From: Trichoplax sp. H2
Taxonomy: Eukaryota; Placozoa; Uniplacotomia; Trichoplacea
Direction: 5' to 3'
NCBI GenBank assembly: GCA_003344405.1
Contig: NOWV01000118.1
Location: 1-64,000 of the forward strand
DNA length: 64,000 nt
The position numbers and the translations under genes are program-made. Below are positions 37,052 through 48,689 of the stretch, piece by piece. The first letter of the stretch is position 1, and each line of letters starts with the position of its first letter. Under the pieces are notes generated by a model. It did not search any database. It was not told the DNA's origin and worked only from the letters and a program-made list of their open reading frames with translations.

Positions 37052-40000
37052 TTAACTGCTAATCCATTTCTTTATCAATTTAGCTTCCATTTTCCTTGCT
37101 TTAATAACAGATGCAGGGTCATTTTTATTTTTACCTCTAATAGTATTCAATAAAAATATAAAAGTAAGTAAGTGAAAATTTTTACTACTTACACGAACAT
37201 CCTCATAATAGCTGTATAATATCTTTACCTGAGATCCAGATGATGAGCTCCGTGGGGAATCTGGATAGCGACTAGGCTAGATGATGGGGACTTTAAGATC
37301 TATGATCATACAAACGTACAAAAGAATCGACGGTTTACAACATTATCCCAAATATCTAGACAGGACTATTTTCAAGCTACTGGCCATACAAGATTATTCT
37401 GATAAAATTGAAGCATAACACGATTTGCATTTAATGGTATCAGTAAGAGTAAATATCAAAATTATGAGTCTCTAAAGTAATTGAAGATGTTGCGAATAAT
37501 ATACTTAATTATTGTTTATATAGTATAATACTTACGCCGCCATTCTTCCATGGATCCAGATTTCCATTCGAGAAGATAATATTGCTCGCTCCTTTTAGTC
37601 CTGAATTCAGAGAGTATTCATTATCAAATTTCAAATAGATTTGTTTATGAACTCGAGCAAATTACTAAATGCTATTTGGAATACTAAAGAAGAAAGTAAG
37701 CTCAATCCAAAGATCTTACGGTTTGCCCAAAATTGAGTTGCAACCCAGTTAGGCCTTGGCGTGACGCCATACTTTTTAAGGCAATACTGCTTTCTTATTT
37801 TGGATGTAAAGGGTATCGGTGGAAACATGTCAGTTTTATTATTTGTACTACCAGGAAGAAGGATTTCAGTGCAAGCCTAGATAGAGTGAACATCAAATTG
37901 CAAAATCATTAAGAATTTGTCTTATTTACTAAACTGAAATGTAGCATAGCATATTTCGAAGCAAGTCTAACATTACCTGATAATCCCAAGGTATAGCAGA
38001 GGCACCTGTTCCGCATCCTGTTGGGTCTGCACAGTGCACGTACTGTTTGTAGATATCATGACATTTTTTGCTTCCATAAAAAAGCTCTTATGTGATAAAT
38101 AAACCATTACAAGAGATTTGTAAGTTGATCGAAAGTCATGGTCTATTTCTACAAGCTAGTAAAGTTAAGAATTGTACAGGACTTTGCAAATTTACTTACT
38201 CATAGCTTTAGCCATTCCTTGTATAGGGTGGCTAGCATTTACTATATATTTGCAGGAAGCCTACATTGAATAAAACAAACTACGATGTTATCCTAATAGT
38301 TGGATTGATTCTTTCATTATTGAGTTGAATACTGCTTAGAAGGCAGCTATGCTATAGGTTTCATACATTAACAGGAAATGCAGGAAGTGGACCAAAAAAG
38401 GATGCTGGATAAGGGTAATCTCCCATAGCCATGGAAACAAAACCGTTTCGAATCCATCCAATTAATTGTTTAACCTAACGCATTTGAATCGATTCGATAT
38501 TATGAAAGTTTGTATAATTCAAGCATTTTAGTCAAGTATGATTTGCAAGATACTGTTACTATAGGAATGACTAACATCAGCAGAGGTCTTCAGCTTGTTG
38601 CAGACATTGAAAATTTTAGCGACTTTTTGCTTACCTAGTAATATTCGTTTACCAAATCAGTAATGCATTCGTAGACAATCACTATATCCAATATCAATTA
38701 CTACTCTTACCACTTTTGGACTTTGCCATTTCTAGCACAGCGCTAAATGCTTTTCGGATATTAGGAACACATTTAGGATTCGCATCTTGGTAATCCTATA
38801 GAAAAATTACTGTAATTTTAGTCAAATCTGCGTATAGTTATTAAATTTAGCAACAATCCTTTTTTACGATAATAAATCGCTGCACAGTCGCCATAAAATG
38901 CAAATGATTAGCGTCTAAACGGGGTAAATAAGAATAAACACGGACAAATTGCCTAACTATTTTTTATGTGGAGAGACACTATACACGCTATGATTTCTTA
39001 TTGTGGTAACAAGTAATCTATCGTAGAGGTTTAAGATCGTTACTGTTTCTAGTAATGGAAATATTTATTTCGAAGTTTTGCATACACGTTAACCTTATAA
39101 TAATGGCGATCTAGATAATCGGAATCAACTTGATATCGCAATTTATTCTACAGAGATAAAATGTGAAAACTATTTTGCTGTATAGTATTTATCGAGAAGA
39201 TAAAGTTCAGGGTAGTACTACTGCGCTGTATCAGTATGGTCAAATTATTTACTATTCAATATACTGAATAATATATGAAGTTTTTACTTGGACCGACAAC
39301 TTTTTAAAAGCATTATACTATACATAGTTTACATTTATCGGATTATTAATCATTGGCCAATACGATACATTAGTTCTATTTCTTGCTAAAGATACCTTGG
39401 TTACTGCTGGAAAGAAGAAGTTTGGGGAAACAACTCCACCTGCCATGTAAAGTGGAGCGCTCGCGGCTAGTCCAGCATCAATAATGTTAGGGTATTTCAG
39501 TCTCATCCAAGCAGTTAACATTCCACCATAACTGCCTCCGAAAGCGACAACTTTGCATTTATTAGCATTTAATGATTTCTTTAGGCTAGTCAAGAGGACA
39601 GCGTAGTCAGCTAAGGCTTGCTCTGATGTTAACAATCCTAGATTCTTTGGTTTGAAGGAATCCTTTCCAAATGGCAGAGATTTCCCGTAATAGCGCTTGA
39701 GAAAAGTGTATAATGCTTATTACATAAGTCAATAATATAGTACGAATGTACAAAGGAATAACACAAAGTTATGATGTACATAAGCTACATTAAATTATTT
39801 TACTCAATAGTACGTATATGACCTAAATTTTCTCCAATTTTAATGATCATTATGGTTTTTAAAGTATCATTTAGAGCTACTTAGGTCTGGCTTTAGATGC
39901 TAAGGAGCTATCTCTACTGTTATAACAGTATAGGTTTGATTGAATAACTAAAGCGTGACATACTGCTTCGCAACTGGAAGTACAAGCAACTTTAAAAAGC

Positions 40001-41513
40001 CGTAATGGAATTTCTCAGTAGTAGTCCAGAGCTAACTGCAGCCTTAATAGCCGAACTACAGAAGCATCATTACTAGGACTGGGTATTAATTTTATACTAA
40101 ATCAGATGTTATCGTTACGGAAGCTACAGTACTTTCAACAAACTGCCTAGTACTTACGTGCTCGCCAAATACAATCAAAGCACGAAATTGCGGTGCTAAA
40201 TCAAACAATAATCCGCTGTTTTGCCAGAACCCGACAATGCCACCTTCATTACCAGTATAAAAAAAGATTGGTCCAGTACCTTTATCCCAATGATCATCTA
40301 TATATATAATATATAGGAAGCAAAATTGAAAAAGTTAGTACCATCATCTGGTACAGTATGGACTATGCGCGTGATACAATCCTGTAGGATTCGAATAACG
40401 GTATACGAAATAAGATGATGAAAGCGATCGAGTTCAATTTCACAATTTCAATAACAGCATTAAGTCTCTATCGTACTATAGTATATGGTTCTTAATATAT
40501 ATGTTATATATACTATATATACATATAGTACTTTACAACTTCAGATGTATGTGGTACAATACTTCTCTCATATACTTTAATTCATGATTGGATGTACCGT
40601 GTATACTCGTAGTAAGTTAATTAGATTAGTTTAAGGTTTGGACCTGAAGAATTAGTATTAACGTTTACCATCAAGCCTAACACGTACCTTAACTATACAC
40701 TAACGAATGAAATTTTAATGATGAATACTCTCCGAGCCTCGTTGCTAACGTAGAGCAATATATTGTCTATGTCTCTACAACTGCCGTTAGGTAGTATACA
40801 GTATAGGTAGACTTTAAGAGTCTCCTACACACTTACACAGTAGTGCAACTGATGTTTCTTCATCATTTTCGTACTATGATACACACATGATTGTGTCAAA
40901 TGATGGCTCATCAATCTTATCATATTCCAGTCAATCAAAGCTGTAGATTAGATTAGCATAAGTACAGTATATTGTCTTAATTAAGGTGGATCGCATTCTA
41001 TCGAAGATCAGCTTAATAACAGAATGAAGTATGATTATCATCTAATAACTTGTTTGCAAAGATGGACACTCAGTGGAAACAATAGCAACATGTTTCACGC
41101 AGATTGTGTTTAGATTAGGGCTCATCGGTGGAGATGGATTGTACGAATATCTATGGAACAGTATCAACTGATGCCATGTACACTTGTACAGAGCTTGCAA
41201 CCATGCGATATGCCTATAACATCAGTACATGATGATGATGCCGTCGAAGTATCTCGGCAGCACACTAGGCCAGTATAAAAATTAGTCGAGAACAAGTTTT
41301 GCAAAGTGCCAAGCCAATCACAAGCTATTCCTTACCGTTCATTAAGTATCTCTGTCGGTACGTTGCATTGCTTTTCCAATCAAAGTGGTCAATAATTTGA
41401 TCGAAGTATTTAGTTTTATATTTTACAGCGGCTTGAGTACCCTGTGCTAGCAGAGTGATGATGACGAGACTTAGAACAAGTCCGCGAATGCACTTTAACG
41501 CAGCCATGGCCAT
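37052..41513 (-). CDS. DPP7: Dipeptidyl peptidase 2 (DPP7), S28 serine peptidase, 12 exons
   Basis: Exons (minus): 41513-41336, 40297-40158, 39695-39396, 38795-38711, 38634-38576, 38474-38367, 38260-38200, 38086-37977, 37876-37720, 37600-37536, 37299-37229, 37136-37052. All splice sites are GT-AG and phases agree, giving 472 residues. It removes N-terminal dipeptides after Pro/Ala in lysosomes or secretory vesicles. Residues 1-27 form a signal peptide (hydrophobic LVLSLVIITLLA, then GTQA). Next come the S28 hallmarks TGNEGG and EHRYYGKSLPFG. The nucleophile is Ser161 in GGSYGG, the catalytic Asp is Asp415 in NGNLDPW, and the His is in GAHHLDL (about 440). DPP7 rather than PRCP is indicated by CADPTGCGTG followed by WDYQACTEI, and by ASNIIFSNGNLDPW. 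Length is normal for the family, with no breaks. The gene is divergent from PSMD5. Intron 1 (1038 bp) is the longest and AT-repeat-rich. Confidence 0.95.
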
Positions 41514-41716
41514 GACTTGCTAACTTGAGAATGGCTTTAGTCAAGCTTGACAGGTTACTTTAAGCTACGGCTGTACCCAGTACACGGAAGTGAACAGTAG
41601 ACCAGTACAAGTACTATATGCCAAGGTACGACACAGCACTGTCCATACTGAACGATACTACCATGGGTACTACTATCTTTTTCAATTGCTATGTCTATAT
41701 GTTATATATATATACA

Positions 41717-41795
41717 GTATGTCGTTTACCTTGTAGAAAATTAGAATCGATCATTTTGCAAAATGATCGACTATCAATACGGTAAACGACATATA
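41717..41795. repeat. Large near-perfect hairpin upstream of DPP7
   Basis: An inverted repeat with arms of about 37-42 bp and no loop, centred between 41758 and 41759 (TCATTTTG/CAAAATGA). The outer arms pair GTCGTTTACC with GGTAAACGAC. It lies about 200 bp upstream of the DPP7 start codon in the DPP7-PSMD5 divergent spacer. It could be a tiny foldback element or a regulatory structure. Confidence 0.85.
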
Positions 41796-42114
41796 GGTTA
41801 TATTAATTAATCCCGCAGCATGAGTCCTATATTGCTAGAGCGTAGAGCTTTCATTCTCTAGAGGTTCGGGATTGTGGAGGTCCATGACGATGCCTAGATT
41901 TTGTCTTCCACGAGAATGTCATGTGATCATGCTTGGTACTAAAGAACCATAATGGAAATAGTTGGAAGACGAAGAGTGGCTATGGATGTTTTGAGAGGCC
42001 ATTTTAGAAAGTGATTGAGTACGCTATTTGCCTGCTTGAATAGAAACGAAATTGTTGCAACTGTATGAGCAGACGACTTGATAAAGTGAATCTACTTAGT
42101 ATTTATTTTACTTG

Positions 42115-42390
42115 TACTACCTCAACATCGATTGATTTATTGTCATGTTAGTAGTTTACAGCAAAACCGCCTTTACCCTCTGAGAAAACCATTTACAGTA
42201 TACAGTACACAGAATGAGTAATCGAGTATGCAATAGGTAGACTCTGTGCTCTAGCATCTTTCACTGCCTCCTCCATCAATATCGAGTTGTTACCTTACGT
42301 ATATCGACTGTTTACCTTAATACAAATTTTCGACACTGATCTATACTAATAATTATAATTATCGATGCTACTCTTCGTTATGTTCTCTAT
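42115..42390. repeat. Isolated fragment of the second satellite-like array
   Basis: Contains ACCTCAACATCGATTGATTT, AAAACCGCCTTTACCCTCTG followed by AGAAAACC, and TTTCACTGCCTCC. These are the same cores as in 28390-31160, over 11 kb away and in the DPP7-PSMD5 spacer. Confidence 0.55.
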
Positions 42391-42947
42391 CGCGACCCTA
42401 GGTCAATCATGCAATACTCGGTTAGACACTGCAAAGTAGCTTAATGCGTGGAGTCCACTTCTTTATTCTGGGTTGCCTTTCCCACAAGTGATATAAATAT
42501 ATATTACATACATATTAGTAAATTACTAGTGAACGTATCAATACAGCTACGGTATTAGTATTAAACGATTATCTTCTCAGTTAGGCAGCTATGCAATATG
42601 TCTGCCCTAATTCCTAGACATTACCAGTCTATCTATCATACATAACACGCTTATGCAAAGCTGTTTTATAAATATTGCACTGCAAATTCTTTCATTCCTG
42701 TACCAGTTTTCACCGAACCAAAACCCTCTGCAAGCTTCTGAGTTGACTGCCAGACCGACTTCCTGACATACTGTACAGTATAGTGCTGCAGAGGACAATC
42801 CTAGATTCTAACATATTCTAGTCGAGATACAGTACTATACGTAGGGCCGTCATGGACCACAAGTACTTACTTGATATGGACATGATGCCATGCATCGGTA
42901 GGTATCCTTAATACTGTGCTCGACGGTAGTCTGCATCATCATCATCA

Positions 42948-45345
42948 ATGCAACCAAGTTTCAACATGTCGCTAGAAATGCAAGCTAATAAAGTCCTCCA
43001 AGAGTTGCCAGCTTCTGACGATAAGTTAGTTGTTCTTCATCGACTAAATGTTATTGTAAAACAAATGAATGAAAATGAAGTCACAGATCTGGTGCACCAT
43101 CATCGATTAGATAACCTCATTCAATGCCTATCAATCAACGATAGTATTATTGTTGGAGAATGTGTGCAAATATTACAAACGCTTTTCAATCAATCTCCGA
43201 TCGATTTCACTTTTCATCAATATAAACAGCCATTAATGCTTGGCATTCTGCATGAAATGAGCTGTGTACGTGAATTATCCCTATCTTGCCATATTGCTAC
43301 AATAAAAGTAGGCTATAGTGATCCAGTGAAGGATTTTGTTAAACTCGTTATCAATCAAGGGATATCAAATGATCTTGTCAATGTGGCATCATTTTCTATC
43401 AAGTCCTTACTTGCCATAGCGCGTTGTGAGAGTGACGGACTTGAATTAATCTTTAATGAAGAAGTTATATCCGATATTCAAAGATTAGATTGGGATAACG
43501 ATACTTTAAGATTTCGAATTTATGAATTATTCATTAATATCTTATCTATATCACATCGAGCGATGACACTGTCAATGAATACTGGTATCTTAAATAAATT
43601 GATGCATGAATTAGAAAGTGATGATCCGCTCTTAAGGATGAATTGCATTGAATTCTTGATTCAGTTACAGCAAACAACTTTTGGCTGGCATTATCTTCAA
43701 AGTTTCAATATTTTATACACTCTAAATAAACTACTTGTCGACTCAGCGAACGACCCACTATCATCATTTATAGTACCAAGTGAGTATGTAATCGTATCAT
43801 CGTATCGTATTAATCATAATATTGCTACAATGATAAAATACGTTTGTTGTTTGAATATTTCCATTGCTTAAATACAGGATGAATAATTGAACAATATGCT
43901 TGTATACTTCCAGTATCTTAATTGTAAATCTGCAGTTATTTTATTTTACTACAGACCATATCACTGTGATAATTGTATTTTAAAATGTACATGTTATTTG
44001 TAGGATGATAATAGATTTGTACGGTTATAATTATTATAGCTTAAAAAGTAAGTTTAGACAATCAAATTCGTTTAAAGTTGTTGACCATTATTCATCAATC
44101 ACATAGCATACACTTGGGATACTATGACTAGTGCAGGATCTTAAGTGTACATGTTTGTGTACTAAAATAAATGCATCACATGCCTCAAGGATTAAATTCA
44201 TCTATGATATGGGAATTATTGAACATTTTACTACTTTTTCATTTGACTTTTAAAACAGGAATATTGGTATTCTATGGTCACTTAACTCACTCCTCAAGTA
44301 CCGTAAATTTTATCGAAGTGAATGAAAAATATCCAACTTTCATGGAAGTCACAGTGTCTTCCATCTTATCTAGAGATCAAAGTATATTAAATATCGCTCT
44401 CGATACTTTCGGAGCCATTGCTTCGTGCAATCAAGGGCGTCAGTCCTTATTAAGTATATGCAAAGAACAACAAATCCATAAGGTCATGAGCAGAATAGGC
44501 GAAATAGTTACTACCGAAAACACTTCCACCCGTTTACGAGCTCTGGATGCCTTATCTGAAATTTATCGTAATTTTCCAGATGAAGTACGCCACTGTGCCT
44601 GTAAGTATAATGGGTCTTTTGTAAAAACTGGTTTTAATAGATTATTTTAATTTAGTTTTATAATATATCTGGAGCTAGCGATACTAATGATGATGACACG
44701 AAATAAACTAAGTACTGTAAGAGACATAGTATGAAATGTAATTGTAAGATGTTTGTTCCGTAACTGAAATATTTATATCATTCACAAATGTGGTACTCTT
44801 ACAGTAAATTGAGTAGAAAAATGATCAGTTTGACACCTGTATCTTTACCTATAGCTTAATCCTTTACTGAAAGCGATTACAGCCTGTAGCGCAGTCATTT
44901 ACCACGATCTTAGTCCTGCTGTTGTAAGACTTAAACAAGATTTTGTTTTACGCGATATAAAGTAGAGTTGACTTTTTTAGGTCTTCAAGACTGGTACGAT
45001 GCATTAAATCCTTCCGTTGCTTCAATGCTACAAAAGTTAAGCAATCAACCATTTCCAGATATTCGATGTGCCGCTCTAAAATTATTAGCAAATTTAGCAC
45101 AATTTGAGTGGACACAAAGAGATATTAGTCGTCAGCCGGGCATGATTGAATTCATATTAGATCGCAAAGTTGAGCAAGACAAATCCTGCTTAGAGGCCAA
45201 ATTTGACATTGTTGTTGTATTAACTGAATCTAAATATGCGATTGAGGTCTTTGGTGGCTCTATGTATGTAGAATTGCAGCAACATGTAAAAGAGGGTCCT
45301 TTCTTTGTTCTTGGAGAAGCAAACGTAGCCATGGAAGCAGAATAA
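42948..45345 (+). CDS. PSMD5: 26S proteasome non-ATPase subunit 5 (PSMD5/S5B), 3 exons
   Basis: Exons 42948-43779, 44259-44600 and 44981-45345, in consistent phase 1 at both junctions, with canonical GTGAGT and GTAAGT donors. The product is 512 residues, close to the usual ~500. PSMD5 is a HEAT/ARM-repeat chaperone in cytosol and nucleus that helps assemble the base of the 19S regulatory particle (binding the ATPase module) and is absent from the mature proteasome. Recognised blocks: RFRIYELFINI; DPLSSF just before intron 1; LVFYGHL after it; IALDTFGAIAS with GRQSLL; QPFPDIRCAALKLLANLA; and the C-terminal DRKVEQDKSCLEAKFDIV and EGPFFV. The first ATG gives a start a few residues before the family's N-terminal helices; a second ATG six codons on is also possible. 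A polyadenylation signal AATAAA lies at 45400. Confidence 0.94.
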
Positions 45346-45399
45346 TTACTGTATACGGAAAATGTGTTAGTTAATCTTACTAAAAAATAACAAGCGCTA

Positions 45400-45405
45400 A
45401 ATAAA
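45400..45405 (+). terminator. Polyadenylation signal AATAAA of PSMD5
   Basis: Canonical hexamer 55 bases after the PSMD5 stop codon. It is the first AATAAA after that stop, with a plausible position for 3' end formation. Confidence 0.45.
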
Positions 45406-46118
45406 AACCTCAGATAGAATACCGTTGCGGTACTGAAATTGATCGCATTATTTAAAATCTTACAAGTACCGCAGTAACTAGCTTCTAATGTATTATCGTA
45501 TTATTACTAGAAACTGGTTTCACGAAGTTATACCGTTACTTTATCGTCGAATAAAAGTATATCATTCTATGCTTTATTTTATTTGTTTACCAGCCGAATT
45601 GTCATATTCAAGGAAACTTCGACTAAAAAGAAGCTTCGTTATTGTTCTTCACGTGTAATAAAAATTTTTATTGATCATATCGTACGTATATCTTTATTAG
45701 GCAACAAATTTTTTAAGTTCGCGTTACATTAAGTCGTAAATATACAGTACAGTGTGATAAAACTAGGATTGAAGATTCATACGTTTGTAACCCTTTTATT
45801 TTAAACTCTTTTATTGCCTGTGTGATGTCTTCAAGTAATCACAAACTACTACTAGAAAACTACCTGTTCCGCTGAATAGTTAAGCCAGCATGATAGTTTA
45901 AATTTAGTACTTTAAATTCCTAACAGGCGAAGGAGGAAAGATACGACTACTTCAAAATAATCGTCTTGGTCGTCATAATTAACGTTATAGGATAGATTTT
46001 CAATAGGATGTGTTACCATGTGGGCAGAACTTAATTCTCTTACGATGAAGCCGTACAATTTCTTATTTTGCGAATTTTGATCAATAAAGGTATTGCTCAC
46101 GTTTTTGGGTGCAGTATA

Positions 46119-46309
46119 GGAGAAATCTTATTTATTTTTACGCAGACTTTTAAATTCCCGGAATCCGGCACTAGCTGTGCTTAAGTATAATACGATTCGA
46201 TCATATTTTAGATAGAGGAAAAGTTCTTATTTATTATGCGAACTCTAAATTCCCGGAATCCGGCACACTGCTGTGTTTAAGTACAATGATTCAATCATTG
46301 TAGGATGAT
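46119..46309. repeat. Two-copy tandem duplication of ~95 bp
   Basis: Units 46119-46214 and 46215-46309 share TAAATTCCCGGAATCCGGCA and a following CTGTG-TTAAGTA block. They are noticeably more GC-rich than the surroundings at the core. Confidence 0.75.
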
Positions 46310-46620
46310 AAAGAATGTTGATTATCAATTGGTATGTAATTTGACTGTTTAATTGCGAGACCATTATTATAAATGAAATTCGTAGCTGTTGTAACCATAA
46401 ATCTTTATATTAGGCGCAAATAGTAGTACAACCAATTTAGCATGCGTATATGGTTTCTGGTCAATATTCAACCGTAGATGCGATTTTAAAGCAAGACGCA
46501 TGTCAACGTCTGTGTAATACTCGTACGCTAGACTTATATTGTGCTGCATAATACAACTGCGAAGAAAACAGTCTTTAAAATAAAGATGTAGTGTAAATTA
46601 CAGAATTTTTCTTTCTATAG

Positions 46621-48334
46621 GTTATAACCGAAATTGCCCGTTCAATTGACGTCTCAGCACCAAAAGATAACATACGAATGCAAGATATAATTCGTCAAAT
46701 CATGTCTATGCACGTAGTCAGTGTGTACTTCAAACATTGCGTACACTTTGTAATTTATCTCTGGCTTAGGTGTGTTAATATGACTTTGTACAAAAGGCAT
46801 GTATCAATAATCGCGATTTCTGATGTGCGATACGTGAAATTCGGTATCAATTTCACTGCTAACTTTTCAGGACAACAAAATTCATCTTTATAACTTATTA
46901 CAACCACAAAGATGGCGTCGACCTATGCAATTCGATATACGTATGTTTTCCTTTATTAGTAGTGAACAATCTTAACATTTAAGCATATCAATACCTTCAA
47001 AGTATAATACATACGGAATGAATATACATTATACAAGATAATAAATAAGCTACAGTACCACGCAACGTTCTTAGATACGAACTAACTAATGTTATAGATA
47101 AATAACACAGTATTGAATTTTTTAATTGCAGCACTGTACCGTTCCAATCAGTGAATAATCTCTTATTAGAGTAAGACAGTATGAGATACTGTATTTACTT
47201 ATAGTTCTTATCAACGAAAAATGCTATAATGCCCACGTATTTGTTGTACAGTACCATACCGTACTGACTAGAGTAGTAATATGAACTAATTTCACGTTTT
47301 AAATATATTGCTACCGCATTTGGATTAGCATAAACTGACTCGACATCCTTATCCATACGCGTTTTACATGGCTTAAAACGACGTAAAGTCAAGTGATACC
47401 GGGTCAAAATTGTAAATATATCGTGATTATAATTATTCTAAATCGCAAAAATTTCAAATGCAATATTAGGTAAATTTACAATTGAACAGTCGTAAAAGGT
47501 GGCCCATTTTCTATGCCAGTTGATGCTAACTATGTAATCATTAACATATAGGTTGCAAGGTAAATTAGTTCTGAATGCAGTTACCAATGTTTACAAATCT
47601 ATAGAATGTAAACATTGTGCTAATGAGATTAATTAATAACTACAGTCACTGTAGTCTACAATACGAATTTTCGTGTCTATTGACGATAATCAGAATTTAG
47701 TATATAATATTAGCATATCGAGTTAAACAGCTTTTAAAATTGCCTGGCTGTACAGTAATGGCTTATAAAGTGGTAGTTATCATTACAGTATTCCTAAATA
47801 ATTAACATAAACTTGCCACTTTATTAGCATATTAAAGTTATACGCTATAATACCTGTTACCATATCCAAAACTGGTCAAATGAAGAACTTTACAATGTGT
47901 CATTAATCAATCTGACTGACGCTTTATACCGGGATTGGTAAATATCGATATCTGTAGACATGTATGATTAATGCGGTATTACAATACCAGCAATGGTATA
48001 TAAGTAATGCTTCACTTCTTAATATGAATTTCTTTTTCAGTTACTTTAACCACAATACCCAGTAACGATACTTTACCGGCTGATACTTGTATAGTAGACT
48101 TCATTAATACATCGCATTAATTAACTTGTGGACTAATAGCCACAGCTGATCCTACAGCACGATTAATTCCATCTTTAAGAGGTGTAGACGGAACAGGAGA
48201 GATGATTAGGTCATCAGTACCATCTACGCTTTCATCACTCGACAAATCAGCAGCATTGTCGAGTGTGTTAAAAGATATTGGATCATCAAGTTTCAAAGTG
48301 ATAATATCCGGTGGATTTACAACAACACTACAAA
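46621..48334 (+). CDS. Unidentified spliced gene (partial model, 4 exons)
   Basis: Four exons join in phase with good acceptors (CTTTCTATAG, AACTTTTCAG, CTTTTTCAG, ACTAATAG): 46621-46713, 46871-46940, 48041-48088, 48140-48334. They encode about 135 residues. The first part is charged and helical (EIARSIDVSAPKDNIRMQD, then LYNLLQPQRWRRPMQFDI). The last exon is Ser/Thr-rich and low in charge. Both ends are open: upstream exons between 45.4 and 46.6 kb and a final exon after the GTAAGG donor at 48335 were not found. I do not recognise the family. It converges tail-to-tail with the RC3H-like gene, with under 400 bp between the last exons found. Phase agreement across three introns is the main support; the donor of the first exon (GTAGTC) is weak. 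Confidence 0.4.
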
Positions 48335-48689
48335 GTAAGGTTAAAATAAAAATTACTAAAAAGTTAGACTTTTATGTATTGTACGGGAATACAGTATATC
48401 TTACTCAGTGGGAGCATTTTCTTGCCGTTGATCTTTAGCTTTACCGAAATGCTTTATATGGGGAAAATAGTAAAAATATAATTACATTGATAATAAAGTT
48501 TATAATAAATAAAGCCATTATTCTGTCATGTTGTAGAGCGTAATAGTACCACGTTGCATAAGCCGTTATGTATACGGTATATCTATACCTGCTTCACATA
48601 TTCCAATTGTAAAGCAGAATAAAAATTTACCCTACTACTGTATACAGTAAATCATGCACGATGAGCCATGGCTATTAAATAAGTAGAAT

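Noticed and set aside
37845-37852. A possible micro-intron in DPP7 beginning GTAGTA after ILLP
   Set aside because: Reading through gives the family sequence GSTNNKTDMFPP without a break, and no acceptor is close enough, so the exon is continuous from 37876 to 37720.
39318-39395. Extension of the DPP7 Ser-active-site frame beyond VTK
   Set aside because: The translation after GTATCT loses similarity to S28 peptidases, and the next exon (DYQDANPKC) continues the family pattern in phase, so this is intron.
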